A stretch of DNA of 64,000 nucleotides from contig NZ_CAJCKW010000002.1 in assembly GCF_903970965.1 (NCBI RefSeq), forward strand, positions 62,001-126,000, in the 5' to 3' direction. The position numbers and the translations under genes are program-made. A model generated the notes under the pieces. The model made no database searches. It saw nothing but the letters and a program-made list of their open reading frames with translations, and was not told the origin of the DNA. Shown piece by piece: positions 1-8,476 of this stretch. Numbering within the stretch: the stretch's first letter is position 1; each line of letters opens with the position of its first letter. This DNA comes from Aureimonas sp. ME7. Lineage in GTDB: Bacteria; Pseudomonadota; Alphaproteobacteria; Rhizobiales; Rhizobiaceae.

Positions 1-2018
1 ACCTCGTGGATCACCGGCGTCGGCAGAGCGCCGAACGGGATGATCGCATCCAGACGGTTGCGGAACTCCGGCGTGAACAGGCGGTTGATCGCCTCCACGT
101 CGTCGCCCGTACGCCGCGTCGAGCCGAAGCCGATCGCCGCGCGCTGGGCCTCCGAAGCACCGGCGTTCGTCGTCATGATCAGAATCACGTTACGGAAATC
201 GATCCGTTTGCCGTTGTGATCCGTCAGCTTACCGTGGTCCATCACCTGCAGGAGGATGTTGAACAGGTCCGGATGCGCCTTCTCGATCTCGTCGAGAAGA
301 AGCACGCAGTGCGGATGTTGGTCGACACCGTCGGTCAGAAGACCGCCCTGGTCGAAGCCGACATAGCCCGGAGGCGCGCCGATCAGCCGCGACACGGTAT
401 GCCGCTCCATGTACTCCGACATGTCGAAGCGCAGGAGTTCGATGCCGAGCGCCGAGGCCAGCTGCTTGGCCACTTCCGTCTTGCCGACGCCGGTCGGGCC
501 GGAAAACAGGTAGGAACCGATCGGCTTCTCCGGCTCGCGCAGGCCGGCGCGCGCCAGCTTGATCGCGGTCGTCAGGTTCTCGATCGCCGCATCCTGCCCG
601 TAGACGACGCGCTTCAATTGCTCCGAAAGGTTGGATAGAACCTCCTCGTCGTCCTTCGAAACCGACTTCGGCGGAATGCGCGCCATCGTGGCGACGGTGG
701 CCTCGATCTCCTTCACGCCGATGCTCTTCTTCCGCTTCGGCTCGGGCAGCAGCATCTGCGACGCGCCGGTCTCGTCGATCACATCGATCGCCTTGTCCGG
801 CAGCTTGCGGTCGTTGATGTAGCGCGCGGATAGCTCGACGGCCGACTTGATCGCGTCGTTCGAGAACTTCACGTGGTGGAAGTCCTCGAAATAGGGCTTG
901 AGACCCTTCAGGATCGCAATCGCGTCCTCGATCGTCGGCTCGGCGACGTCGATCTTCTGGAAGCGCCGGACGAGAGCCCGGTCCTTTTCGAAGAACTGGC
1001 GATACTCCTTGTACGTCGTGGAGCCGATGCAGCGGATCGCACCCGAAGACAACGCAGGCTTCAGAAGGTTGGACGCATCCATCGCCCCACCGGACGTGGC
1101 ACCGGCGCCGATCACCGTATGGATCTCGTCGATGAACAGGACGGCGCCCGGGAACTCCTCGAGCTCCTTGACGACCTGCTTCAACCGCTCCTCGAAGTCG
1201 CCCCGATAGCGCGTGCCGGCAAGAAGCGTGCCCATGTCAAGCGAAAAGATCGTGGCGTCCGCCAGGACTTCCGGCACGTCGCCCTCGACGATCCGCTTGG
1301 CCAACCCTTCCGCGATCGCCGTCTTGCCGACGCCGGGATCGCCCACGTAAAGCGGGTTGTTCTTGGAGCGGCGGCACAGGACCTGGATCGTCCGGTTGAT
1401 CTCGTTGGCGCGGCCGATCAGGGGATCGATCCGGCCCGTCTTCGCCTTTTCGTTCAAGTTGACGCAGTAGGCCGTGAGGGCATCCTGCGGCGTCTTGCGG
1501 CGACCTTCTTCCTCGCTGCTACCCATGACAGACTGCTCGTCCTCCGCACCTCGCACGGTGCGGCCTTCGGAGGCGCCCGGACGCTTCGAGATTCCATGAG
1601 AAATGAAATTCACGGCGTCGTAACGGGTCATCTCCTGTTCCTGCAGGAAGAACGCCGCATGGCTTTCCCGCTCGGCGAAGATGGCGACGAGCACGTTGGC
1701 GCCCGTCACCTCCTCGCGGCCCGAAGACTGCACATGGATCACCGCACGCTGGATCACCCGGTGGAAGCCCGCCGTCGGCTTCGAATCCTCGTCATGCCCG
1801 GTTACGAGATTGGCGAGTTCGGTATCGATGTACTCCATCAAGGACGCACGCAGCGTGTCGAGATCGACGCTGCAGCCGCGCATCACGGCGGCGGCATCCT
1901 TATCTTCGAGAAGCGCGAGCAGCAGATGTTCGAGCGTCGCGAATTCCTGATGACGCTCGTTGGCGAAGGTGAGCGCCTGATGGAGGGACTTTTCCAGGCT
2001 TTGTGAAAATGTCGGCAA
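1..2018 (-). CDS. clpA: ATP-dependent Clp protease ATP-binding subunit ClpA (partial, 3' end outside window)
   Basis: AAA+ unfoldase that feeds substrates to the ClpP protease in the cytoplasm, with ClpS as N-end-rule adaptor. The first 672 codons are visible. The N-domain begins [16 protein letters not shown], and Walker A motifs of both AAA modules are readable: GDPGVGKT near 1318-1350 and GPTGVGKT near 471-507. The frame still reads ClpA sequence ([15 protein letters not shown]) at base 1. An in-frame TGA lies two codons before the TTG at 2018, so TTG must be the start. A GAGGTG ribosome-binding site overlaps the clpS stop, 8 bases upstream, which implies translational coupling to clpS. 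Identity is certain; the C-terminus is missing only because the window ends. Confidence 0.97.
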   Translation of the reverse strand, partial: MPTFSQSLEKSLHQALTFANERHQEFATLEHLLLALLEDKDAAAVMRGCSVDLDTLRASLMEYIDTELANLVTGHDEDSKPTAGFHRVIQRAVIHVQSSGREEVTGANVLVAIFAERESHAAFFLQEQEMTRYDAVNFISHGISKRPGASEGRTVRGAEDEQSVMGSSEEEGRRKTPQDALTAYCVNLNEKAKTGRIDPLIGRANEINRTIQVLCRRSKNNPLYVGDPGVGKTAIAEGLAKRIVEGDVPEVLADATIFSLDMGTLLAGTRYRGDFEERLKQVVKELEEFPGAVLFIDEIHTVIGAGATSGGAMDASNLLKPALSSGAIRCIGSTTYKEYRQFFEKDRALVRRFQKIDVAEPTIEDAIAILKGLKPYFEDFHHVKFSNDAIKSAVELSARYINDRKLPDKAIDVIDETGASQMLLPEPKRKKSIGVKEIEATVATMARIPPKSVSKDDEEVLSNLSEQLKRVVYGQDAAIENLTTAIKLARAGLREPEKPIGSYLFSGPTGVGKTEVAKQLASALGIELLRFDMSEYMERHTVSRLIGAPPGYVGFDQGGLLTDGVDQHPHCVLLLDEIEKAHPDLFNILLQVMDHGKLTDHNGKRIDFRNVILIMTTNAGASEAQRAAIGFGSTRRTGDDVEAINRLFTPEFRNRLDAIIPFGALPTPVIHE

Positions 2019-2026
2019 GCTTCACC

Positions 2027-2425
2027 TCAATTCTTTTCCATCACGCATTGAAGCGGATGTTGATGCTGGCGAGCGAAATCCATGACCTGCGTCACCTTGG
2101 TCTCGGCCACCTCGTAGGTGTAGACGCCGCACTCGCCCACGCCGTGCTGGTGCACATGCAGCATGATGCGCGTGGCGGCTTCCCGATCCTTCTGAAAGAA
2201 CCGCTCGAGAACATGGATGACGAACTCCATCGGGGTGTAGTCGTCATTGAGAAGGAGAACCCTGTAGAGGCTCGGCTTCTTGGTCTTGGGCTTCGTCCGC
2301 GTGATCACGGACGTGCCGCGATCCGTCCCGCCGCCGCGCTCGCCCTCGTCGCCTTGAAGGCGATGGGCATGGGCCGCGATCCGTTGCCGAGTGGCCCGAT
2401 CGTTCGAAGAGTTCACTTTCGCCAT
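2027..2425 (-). CDS. clpS: ATP-dependent Clp protease adaptor ClpS
   Basis: ClpS delivers N-degron substrates to ClpA. The 132-residue product has a disordered, basic N-terminus. The ClpS core follows: [20 protein letters not shown] with the Asn-Asp pair and Met that line the N-degron pocket, then [25 protein letters not shown] 30 bases further upstream would add ten residues, but it abuts a promoter-like -10 element, so I chose the ATG at 2425. The length is slightly above the usual 100-120. clpA starts 8 bases after the stop, and the two form an operon. Confidence 0.95.
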   Translation of the reverse strand: MAKVNSSNDRATRQRIAAHAHRLQGDEGERGGGTDRGTSVITRTKPKTKKPSLYRVLLLNDDYTPMEFVIHVLERFFQKDREAATRIMLHVHQHGVGECGVYTYEVAETKVTQVMDFARQHQHPLQCVMEKN

Positions 2426-2453
2426 CGCTCGATATGTATGTGCGCGGAACGAC

Positions 2454-2481
2454 AATTTAAGACGCCTGTGGCATGCGGCAA
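2454..2481 (-). promoter_or_regulatory. Candidate sigma70 promoter for clpS-clpA
   Basis: On the minus strand TTGCCG (2481-2476) and TAAATT (2459-2454) are separated by 16 bases, with the clpS ATG about 28 bases after the -10. Both hexamers deviate from consensus, so this is an inference. Confidence 0.3.
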
Positions 2482-2584
2482 AATTTCGTTCGGGCGTTCT
2501 AGGAATCGGGTTGCAACTCGTGTCGCGACGGAATCGTCGCGCAAATCAACCCCGACCATAATCCACCGATGGACAAGCGCCACG

Positions 2585-2615
2585 AAAAAAGGCCCGGCGA
2601 AGCGCCGAGCCTTTT
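2585..2615 (-). terminator. Rho-independent terminator after the phasin gene
   Basis: Minus-strand RNA forms an AAGGCUCGGCG / CGCCGGGCCUU hairpin with a 3-base loop and one G-U pair, followed by a run of six T. It lies 25 bases past the phasin stop. Confidence 0.8.
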
Positions 2616-2640
2616 CTCCAAAATCGATGGGCCGTTCGGT

Positions 2641-3000
2641 TCAGGGCGTCTGCTGCGACGATCCCGGCACGAACCGGTTGAACGAGAACACCGAGCCTTC
2701 CAGCGGGCGATAGGCCTCGCGGGCGATCTCCGAATAGATCTCGCCGACCTTGCTGGCCTGCGCGATCCAAGCCTCGTAGGCGCTGCGGGCGTAATCGCCC
2801 TGGACCTCGAGCGCCTTGTCCAGCGTGCGAACCTGCGACATCTGCTCGAAAAGCTGCGTCGACTGCTCGTAGGATTTCTTAGTGAATTCGGTGGTCTCCG
2901 AGGCGATCTGCTGGAAACCCTTGGTCATGGCGGAAAGGGAGCGAAGCGCATTGTCCACGCCCTCTTTCCCGAACTTGTTGGCATCGGCATATGCGTTCAT
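2641..3000 (-). CDS. Phasin family protein
   Basis: Small helical protein of the phasin family, which coats polyhydroxyalkanoate granules and limits their size. The 119 residues have no signal peptide or membrane segment. They are rich in Ala, Glu and Gln with heptad-like spacing (FQQIASETTEFTKKSYEQ, TLDKALEVQGDYARSAYEAWIAQASKVGEIYSEIAREAYRPLE), typical of the Phasin_2 domain. The ATG at 3000 has a GGGAGAGA ribosome-binding site; in-frame codons upstream lack one. It is a single-gene unit with its own terminator. PHA synthase is not in the window, so the link to PHA storage rests on family knowledge. Some rhizobial phasin-like proteins also bind nonspecifically to other surfaces. Confidence 0.88.
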   Translation of the reverse strand: MNAYADANKFGKEGVDNALRSLSAMTKGFQQIASETTEFTKKSYEQSTQLFEQMSQVRTLDKALEVQGDYARSAYEAWIAQASKVGEIYSEIAREAYRPLEGSVFSFNRFVPGSSQQTP

Positions 3001-3323
3001 CGCAGTCTCTCCCTTCGCGAAAACGTGGCGGCACCCAAACCAACTCAATCCGCCATGTCCCTTTCATATTGCACTGCACAAATTTATGCAAGCCCTGATT
3101 GTACCTTGCTGCACCGCAACTTGGATGCCGGAGTTCACAACAATTCGACTCAACCGCCGCAACTCGATCACAAGGTTCCGGCAACCATAAACGGATTGGT
3201 AAGACCGCCCTGCGTATCTTTCCCTCAAGAAGAGATCGCGAAGACACAGTCTTGGGTCCCGTTCGTGCGCCACGGCGCGAATCGGCGGCAGCATCTCGAA
3301 CACACGAACCGAGAGTGCCGCAA
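3001..3323. promoter_or_regulatory. Divergent phasin / carboxypeptidase control region with TGCA-rich elements
   Basis: This 323-base stretch has no convincing gene. It holds TTGCACTGCACAA at 3069-3081, ATGCAAG near 3086, and TTGC-N6-GCAA at 3106-3119, all 70-120 bases upstream of the phasin ATG. PhaR repressors of alphaproteobacteria bind TGC-rich sites upstream of phasin genes, so these are candidate PhaR operators (inference). Promoters for the plus-strand gene are not clear. Confidence 0.35.
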
Positions 3324-4805
3324 ATGCCGCAAGCGTTTACGTCGATCCGAGCTGCCGCAAAACGCATGTCTCGGTCCCTGATGGCGGCGGCGCTCGGCAG
3401 CAGCGTGCTACTCAACGCCTCGATCGCGCATTCGCAGGCAGCCGACGAGCGGTACTCGGCCATCGTCATCGATGCGAGCAACGGCAAGGTCCTGTTCGAC
3501 CGCAGCGCCGACGAGCGGCGCTATCCCGCCTCGCTCACCAAGATGATGACGCTCTACATGCTGTTCGACGCGCTCGAGAGCGGGCGCGCGACGCTCTCTA
3601 CCCCGATGAAGGTCTCGGCCTACGCCGCGGCTCGCCCCCCGTCCAAGCTGGGCATGAAGGTGGGATCGACGATCTCGGCCGAGGAAGCCATCTTCGGCCT
3701 GGTGACGCGTTCTGCCAACGACGCGGCCGTGGTCATCGGGGAATATCTCGGCGGCACCGAGACGCGCTTCGCCGAGATGATGACGGCCAAGGCTCGCAAG
3801 CTCGGCATGTCGCGCACCACGTTCCAGAACGCCAACGGCCTGCCGAACAACGCACAGATGACGACGGCGCGCGACATGGCGACGCTCGGCATCGCGCTGC
3901 GCGAGCATTTCCCGCAATATTACAAGTACTTCAGCACCCGGAGCTTCAAGTTCCGCGGCCAGACGATCGGCAACCACAACCGCCTGCTCGGCCGCATCGA
4001 CGGCGTTGACGGGATCAAGACGGGCTACATCAACGCCTCCGGCTTCAACCTCGTCACCTCGGTGGTGCGCGGCAACAAGAAGCTGGTCGCCGTGGTGATG
4101 GGCGGGCGCACCGCTCGCTCGCGCGACGACCACATGGCCGAGCTCGTCACCAAGTATCTGCCGAGCCTCAGCTCCGGCAACGGCTCGGCGCTGATCGCGT
4201 CCTACAGCCCGAGCGCGCGCGGCCCGTCCGTCGCCAGCCACGTCGCCGCCCTGCCCGCCAGCGTTCCCGTGCCAACCCGTCGCATCGCTTCCTCGGCGAT
4301 CAACGAGCGCGTCGCGGAAGCCTATGGGTCGAACGCGACCGGCGCGATGAACGCCATCACCGCGCCGAGCCGGCGCCCCGTAGTCGGACGCGACGCGATC
4401 CGCGAAGCGCTCGAAGCCAACGACGGCGGCTCGCTCGGCACCGTCGCCACCGCGCTCGCTTCGCCCGGCCCCGTGCCGCGCGCATCGATCCCGAACGTGG
4501 TGACGCGCACGTCCTCGCCCGTACCCTCGACCCGCACGGCGGCCATCCAGCCCTCGTCCGGTTGGGTGGTGCAGATCGCGGCGACCCCGGTGGAAGCCAC
4601 CGCCTACGATATCCTGGCCGAAGCCCGCCAGCGCACGGGCAGCGCGCTCGCCAGCGCCAGCCCCTTCACCGAGGCCGTTTCGAGCGGATCGCAGACCCTC
4701 TACCGCGCGCGGTTCTCCGGCTTTGCCGACAAGGCCGCCGCCAATGCCGCCTGCGAAGCGCTGAAAAGCCGATCCTACGCCTGCTACGCGATCGCGGCGA
4801 ACTGA
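3324..4805 (+). CDS. D-alanyl-D-alanine carboxypeptidase (PBP5/DacF type) with C-terminal SPOR domain
   Basis: Peptidase S11 penicillin-binding protein that trims the terminal D-Ala from peptidoglycan stem peptides in the periplasm. In the 493-residue product a signal peptide (ends near AHSQA) precedes the transpeptidase fold. All three active-site motifs are present: SLTK (Ser70, Lys73), SAN (Ser130-Asn132) and KTG (232-234). A low-complexity Pro/Ser/Ala linker leads to a SPOR domain from about residue 413 (SGWVVQIAATPVEATAYDIL ... CYAIAAN), which binds denuded septal glycan. That suggests action at division sites. An ATG at 3366 is an alternative start that shortens the signal peptide. This architecture is common in Rhizobiales. 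Confidence 0.93.
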   Translation: MPQAFTSIRAAAKRMSRSLMAAALGSSVLLNASIAHSQAADERYSAIVIDASNGKVLFDRSADERRYPASLTKMMTLYMLFDALESGRATLSTPMKVSAYAAARPPSKLGMKVGSTISAEEAIFGLVTRSANDAAVVIGEYLGGTETRFAEMMTAKARKLGMSRTTFQNANGLPNNAQMTTARDMATLGIALREHFPQYYKYFSTRSFKFRGQTIGNHNRLLGRIDGVDGIKTGYINASGFNLVTSVVRGNKKLVAVVMGGRTARSRDDHMAELVTKYLPSLSSGNGSALIASYSPSARGPSVASHVAALPASVPVPTRRIASSAINERVAEAYGSNATGAMNAITAPSRRPVVGRDAIREALEANDGGSLGTVATALASPGPVPRASIPNVVTRTSSPVPSTRTAAIQPSSGWVVQIAATPVEATAYDILAEARQRTGSALASASPFTEAVSSGSQTLYRARFSGFADKAAANAACEALKSRSYACYAIAAN

Positions 4806-4815
4806 TCTTCATCAG

Positions 4816-4833
4816 GCCCGGCACCGGCCGGGC
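4816..4833 (+). terminator. GC-rich hairpin after the carboxypeptidase gene
   Basis: GCCCGGC and GCCGGGC form a perfect 7-bp stem ten bases past the stop codon. There is no T run, so it is a weak or Rho-assisted terminator candidate. Confidence 0.4.
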
Positions 4834-4918
4834 TCCATCCATCTTCCATGTCCTCAGCGCGTGCCTTCGCGAACGAACCCGCACGCCCTGCAGCCGTCAG
4901 CATGACCCGAGGCGACCC

Positions 4919-5182
4919 ATGACCTTCGAAACGGAAAGCACCAATCTCGTCCATTTGGAAGCCAAGGCGTCGGTGGTCGGGCTGCACCCACTGAACCAAG
5001 CGGCATCGCGCCTTTCCGACTATCGCGACGGCCGGACGCGCCTGCGCGCCAAGGACCTCGTGGGTCTCCTGCTCTGCCACGGCGCCCGCGCTTGGCGTTC
5101 GTCTCAGCCCCGCGCCGAGCTTCGTCTCAGCGTCCAGTCCTCAAGCGGTCGGCCGGCGGTTCGGATCGCCTTCGACGCCTGA
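4919..5182 (+). CDS. Hypothetical small protein (87 aa)
   Basis: Unrecognised. ATG at 4919 follows GAGGCGACCC, a possible weak ribosome-binding site. The product is soluble-looking, without signal or membrane segments, moderately basic, and starts MTFETESTNLVHLEAKASVVG. A short hydrophobic stretch (DLVGLLLCHGARAW) lies in the middle. It stands between the carboxypeptidase and the convergent DUF1489 gene, 15 bases from the latter's stop. An antisense frame at 4784-5080 is also open, but its composition looks less protein-like. Coding status is uncertain. Confidence 0.5.
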   Translation: MTFETESTNLVHLEAKASVVGLHPLNQAASRLSDYRDGRTRLRAKDLVGLLLCHGARAWRSSQPRAELRLSVQSSSGRPAVRIAFDA

Positions 5183-5197
5183 ACGACAGCCCCGATT

Positions 5198-5617
5198 TTA
5201 GAGGAGCCCGAGTTCCACGAGTTCGCGCTGTAGCGCGGGGGGCAGATCTGCGAGATCCGCCTCGCTCGCATCGGAGGGGGCATCGTCCCCGAGAAGATAC
5301 CGCCATCCCTGGAAAGGCCGCCTCAACAGCGGCCGCGTCCGGTAGAACTCCGAACGCAGGACGATCCGGCAGCGCTCGATGCCGTCCTCCGTCCGGATCG
5401 GATCGAACCGCAGGATCGGCTGGCGCACTTGCACCTGCCCCTTGATCACCCAGTAGAGAGAGCCGCCATCGAGGATCTCGGACGCCCTCTTGGGCGTCAC
5501 ACGGGTAATATGCCCCTGTTCGGCGCCGGGAACGCCGGCCAATCGTGCCTGAACGTGCGCCTGCAGGTCTTCGACGCTTTCGACACCGACGCAGAGCTTG
5601 ATCATATGCAGGGGCAT
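5198..5617 (-). CDS. DUF1489 family protein
   Basis: Conserved alphaproteobacterial family of about 140 residues with no known reaction. The 139-residue product starts MPLHMIKLCVGVESVEDL, which is the family hallmark, followed by HITRVTPKRASEIL and a conserved GSLYWVIKGQVQVRQPILRF block. No signal peptide is visible. Earlier in-frame TTG and ATG codons exist (5653), but homologues start at the LIKLCVG segment, so I chose the ATG at 5617. The ribosome-binding site is weak. The divergent neighbour on the other side is the DUF599 gene. Confidence 0.85.
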   Translation of the reverse strand: MPLHMIKLCVGVESVEDLQAHVQARLAGVPGAEQGHITRVTPKRASEILDGGSLYWVIKGQVQVRQPILRFDPIRTEDGIERCRIVLRSEFYRTRPLLRRPFQGWRYLLGDDAPSDASEADLADLPPALQRELVELGLL

Positions 5618-5742
5618 GGGGCAGGTTTTGCGTCCGCGCATGCGATCCGTCAAGGACGGCGCGCGTCCGCCCTTGCGAACGGTCGGGCGGCATAGGACAA
5701 GGACGCGAACTTCCGACCGTTTCGAGGCTTGCGATCCGGCCC

Positions 5743-6435
5743 ATGCGCATCGATCAGATCTTCGATCTTCCCAACCTTCTGGCTTTCATCGCGTTCGTGG
5801 GCGGTTGGATCGCTTATTCCTTCGTCGTGGAAATGCCAGCGCTCGCGCATCGGGGCATGAGCCAATTGATGAACCGTCAACGCGAGGTCTGGATGCGCAC
5901 GCTCCTGCGCCGCGACCTCCGCATGATCGACACGGCGATCATGGCCGGACTCCAGCAGGGAACCGGCTTCTTCGCGTCCGCCTGCATCTTCGCGATCGGT
6001 GGCTGCTTCGCGCTTCTCGGCTCGGCGCAACAGATCGCCGCGATCGTCACCGATCTGCCGTTGCAGGGCAGCTTCGAGCGTTCGCTGGTGGAAGCGAAGC
6101 TCCTGGGGCTCGTGACGATCTTCGCCTACGCCTTCTTCAAGTTCGGCTGGGCCTATCGCCTCTTTAACTACTGCACCATCCTGATCGGCGCGATCCCGAT
6201 GCGCCAGGAGGCCGATGCCGAACCGGACGTCGCCGAAGCGGCCTTGCAGCGCGCTCTGACGATGAACCGCATCGCCGCCCGCCACTTTAACTCGGGCCTG
6301 CGTGGCATCTTCTTCGGTCTCGGCTATCTCGGCTGGTTCATCGGGCCTTGGGTGCTGGTCGGGACCACGAGCCTCGTGATCCTGATCCTCGGCCACCGAC
6401 AGTTCTATTCCGACGCCAACCGCTGCCTTTCGTGA
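5743..6435 (+). CDS. DUF599 family integral membrane protein
   Basis: 230-residue protein with about four predicted membrane segments (near residues 11-30, 74-95, 120-140 and 187-212). Conserved blocks typical of DUF599 include NRQREVWMRTLLRRDLRMIDTAIMAGLQQGTGFFAS and YRLFNYCTILIGAIP. Function is unknown. The stop codon overlaps a GTG in the next frame (GTGA), so the downstream DUF3253 gene is probably translationally coupled. Confidence 0.88.
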   Translation: MRIDQIFDLPNLLAFIAFVGGWIAYSFVVEMPALAHRGMSQLMNRQREVWMRTLLRRDLRMIDTAIMAGLQQGTGFFASACIFAIGGCFALLGSAQQIAAIVTDLPLQGSFERSLVEAKLLGLVTIFAYAFFKFGWAYRLFNYCTILIGAIPMRQEADAEPDVAEAALQRALTMNRIAARHFNSGLRGIFFGLGYLGWFIGPWVLVGTTSLVILILGHRQFYSDANRCLS

Positions 6436-6440
6436 GTGCG

Positions 6441-6707
6441 ATGAAGCCGAAGTTTTCCGCCGAGACCCTTCGTCAGACCATGTTGCGCATGGTGGAGGAG
6501 CGAGGGCCCGACAAGACGGTGTGTCCATCCGAAGTCGCACGCGCGCTTGCTGGGTCCAACGAGAAGGAATGGCGGCTTCTCATGCAGCCGATCCGGCAGG
6601 AAGCCGTTCGGCTGGCCGAAGCCGGCAATCTGGTGATCAAGCGCAAGGGCAAGCCCCTGGCGCCGGCAGATCTGAAAGGGATCTACCGGCTCGCCCCGAA
6701 GGCGTGA
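6441..6707 (+). CDS. DUF3253 domain protein
   Basis: 88-residue soluble protein with a winged-helix-like DUF3253 pattern: CPSEVARALAGSNEKEWRLLMQPIRQEAVRLAEAGNLVIKRKGKPL ... LKGIYRL. The biochemical role is unknown; the fold suggests nucleic-acid or protein binding. ATG 6441 is chosen. A GTG at 6432, overlapping the DUF599 stop by four bases, would add three residues and may be the true coupled start. The gene converges on the YdcF-type gene with only three bases between stop codons. Confidence 0.82.
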   Translation: MKPKFSAETLRQTMLRMVEERGPDKTVCPSEVARALAGSNEKEWRLLMQPIRQEAVRLAEAGNLVIKRKGKPLAPADLKGIYRLAPKA

Positions 6708-6710
6708 GCG

Positions 6711-7502
6711 TCAGGGCGCGGGAAACAGCGCGTCGGTCTTTCCCGTCAGCCGGTACACGACCAGTCCGAGATACTCGCGGATCGCGAAGTGAACCTTCTC
6801 GAGGTTGCGCACCGTTGCGCTGGAAGGGCGGTAGAGGGCGCTTCCCGACGGGGTCTGGTAGTCCGTCGGGTAAGGCACGACGTCGAACCCGGCGATGCGG
6901 AAGCATCCGATCGAACGCGGCATATGCGCCGCCGAGGTCACGAGAACCCAGGTCTCTCCCGGCTTCGGCTGCGCGATCTCGCGCGTAAAGAGCGCATTTT
7001 CGGTCGTGTTGCGAGATCGGTCCTCGAGTTCCAGCCGCTCGGGCGGCAGACCGAGTTCGTCGAACATCTTCCGGGCCAGCGAACTTTCCGTCACGTCCTC
7101 CTCGAACATCGCCGCAGCACCTCCAGAGAAGACGACGCGCGCGTTCGGGTAGCGCCGCGCCAGCGCCAGCGTCGTGGTGATGCGATCGGCGGCCTCGTTT
7201 AGTTCCGCCACGCCCCGCGTACGCCCGATCCGCGTATCGAACGAGCCGCCGAGAACCACGATGCCGGCAACGTTCTCCGGCAGATCCGGCTTGGGGAAAC
7301 GGTTCTCCAAAACGCTCAGCATCAGGAGGCCGAGCGGCGTGAGGCTGACGACTGCCAGGATCAGCAACGAGGTCGACACCAACCCCATCCCGAGCCTGGG
7401 AGACCGGAACAGGTAGGCCACGACGCCGGCCAGCCCCACGAGCAGAATGATCACGAGCGGCTGGACGAGATACCAGGCGATTTTAGACAGAGCGAAGAAC
7501 AT
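6711..7502 (-). CDS. YdcF/ElyC-type DUF218 membrane protein
   Basis: 263 residues. Two N-terminal membrane helices (about residues 8-31 and 39-63) are followed by a periplasmic DUF218 domain: IVVLGGSFDTR, VVFSGGAAAM, LEDRSRNTTENALF, WVLVTSAAHMPRSIGCFRIAGFDVVPYPTDY. The same layout occurs in E. coli ElyC and SanA/YdcF relatives, which affect envelope integrity and lipid carrier or peptidoglycan metabolism. The exact substrate is not known. The 48 bases to the aldo/keto reductase gene upstream on the same strand allow co-transcription. Confidence 0.88.
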   Translation of the reverse strand: MFFALSKIAWYLVQPLVIILLVGLAGVVAYLFRSPRLGMGLVSTSLLILAVVSLTPLGLLMLSVLENRFPKPDLPENVAGIVVLGGSFDTRIGRTRGVAELNEAADRITTTLALARRYPNARVVFSGGAAAMFEEDVTESSLARKMFDELGLPPERLELEDRSRNTTENALFTREIAQPKPGETWVLVTSAAHMPRSIGCFRIAGFDVVPYPTDYQTPSGSALYRPSSATVRNLEKVHFAIREYLGLVVYRLTGKTDALFPAP

Positions 7503-7550
7503 GAAGGCCTATGCTGGTGGAATGCCGAAGCACGCGGACAAAGCCGTTTC

Positions 7551-8381
7551 CTATCGCTCGTCCCAATGCGGGGCAAAGGACGGATCGACCAACCGGCGAC
7601 GATTCCTGGACATCTCACGAAGCGTTGCGCGATCGCTCTCCGTCAGCTCGAAGTCGAAGACGGAGAGGTTCTCGGCCAGCCGATCCGGGTTGGAGGTGCG
7701 CGGGATCGCCCCGACGTTCGGTTGCTCGATCTCCCAGCGCAGCACGACCTGCGCCGGCGTACGGCCGAGCCGCTCCGCAATCTCGACGACGTCCGGGTCG
7801 GTGAGCAGATCCTTGCCCTGCCCGATCGGCGAATAGGCGATCAGCGCCATGCCGAGCCGCTCGCAGGAGCGCAAGACCTCTTCCTGCGACAGGCGCGGAT
7901 GATACTCGACCTGATTGCACACGAGCGGACTTGCGGAGGCCGCCGCTGCCTGCTCCAGCATGCGGCTCGGAAAGTTCGCGACGCCGATATGATGCGTCAG
8001 CCCGCGATCCTTGACCTGGTTCAACGCCGCGATCGACTGCTCCAAAGGAACGTCGGCGTTCGGCCAATGGATCAGCAGGAGATCGACGGGCCCGACGTCG
8101 AGTGCCGCCAGCGCGTCCTCCGCCGTGCGGAACAGCTTGTCCGAGCCGATATCCTCCCACCAGATCTTGGTGGTGACGAAGAGGTCGCCCCGTGCGATGC
8201 CGCTTGCCCGTATTCCCTCGCCGACCTCGCGCTCGTTTCCATACATTCGGGCCGTATCGATATGACGATACCCGGCACCGATCGCGCGCTCGACCATGTC
8301 GACGCATTGGCTGCCGTTCAGCTTGTACGTCCCCAGCCCGATCGCCGGGATCCTCGCGCCGTTCGCCTCGATGATCTTCAT
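7551..8381 (-). CDS. Aldo/keto reductase
   Basis: NADPH-dependent carbonyl reductase of the AKR superfamily, in the 2,5-diketo-D-gluconate reductase-like branch. The 276-residue barrel carries the full catalytic tetrad: Asp42 (HIDTA), Tyr47, Lys72 (TTKIW) and His105 (LLIHWPN). The C-terminal cofactor motif is GAIPRTSNPDRLAENL. No signal peptide is present; it is cytoplasmic. GGGGCGGA just before the ATG may act as ribosome-binding site. The substrate cannot be read from sequence. Confidence 0.93.
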   Translation of the reverse strand: MKIIEANGARIPAIGLGTYKLNGSQCVDMVERAIGAGYRHIDTARMYGNEREVGEGIRASGIARGDLFVTTKIWWEDIGSDKLFRTAEDALAALDVGPVDLLLIHWPNADVPLEQSIAALNQVKDRGLTHHIGVANFPSRMLEQAAAASASPLVCNQVEYHPRLSQEEVLRSCERLGMALIAYSPIGQGKDLLTDPDVVEIAERLGRTPAQVVLRWEIEQPNVGAIPRTSNPDRLAENLSVFDFELTESDRATLREMSRNRRRLVDPSFAPHWDER

Positions 8382-8476
8382 TCCGCCCCAAGCTCCGTTT
8401 CCGGCACACGAAATTCAGTCGCGCCGCATTCGCCATTCAGATAGGCGGTTGCGGATGAGGACCAGAGGACGCTCCG

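Noticed and set aside
4784-5080. 98-codon minus-strand frame opposite the 87-residue hypothetical protein
   Set aside because: It overlaps the end of the carboxypeptidase gene and lacks a ribosome-binding site; the plus-strand frame is the better candidate, though neither is proven.
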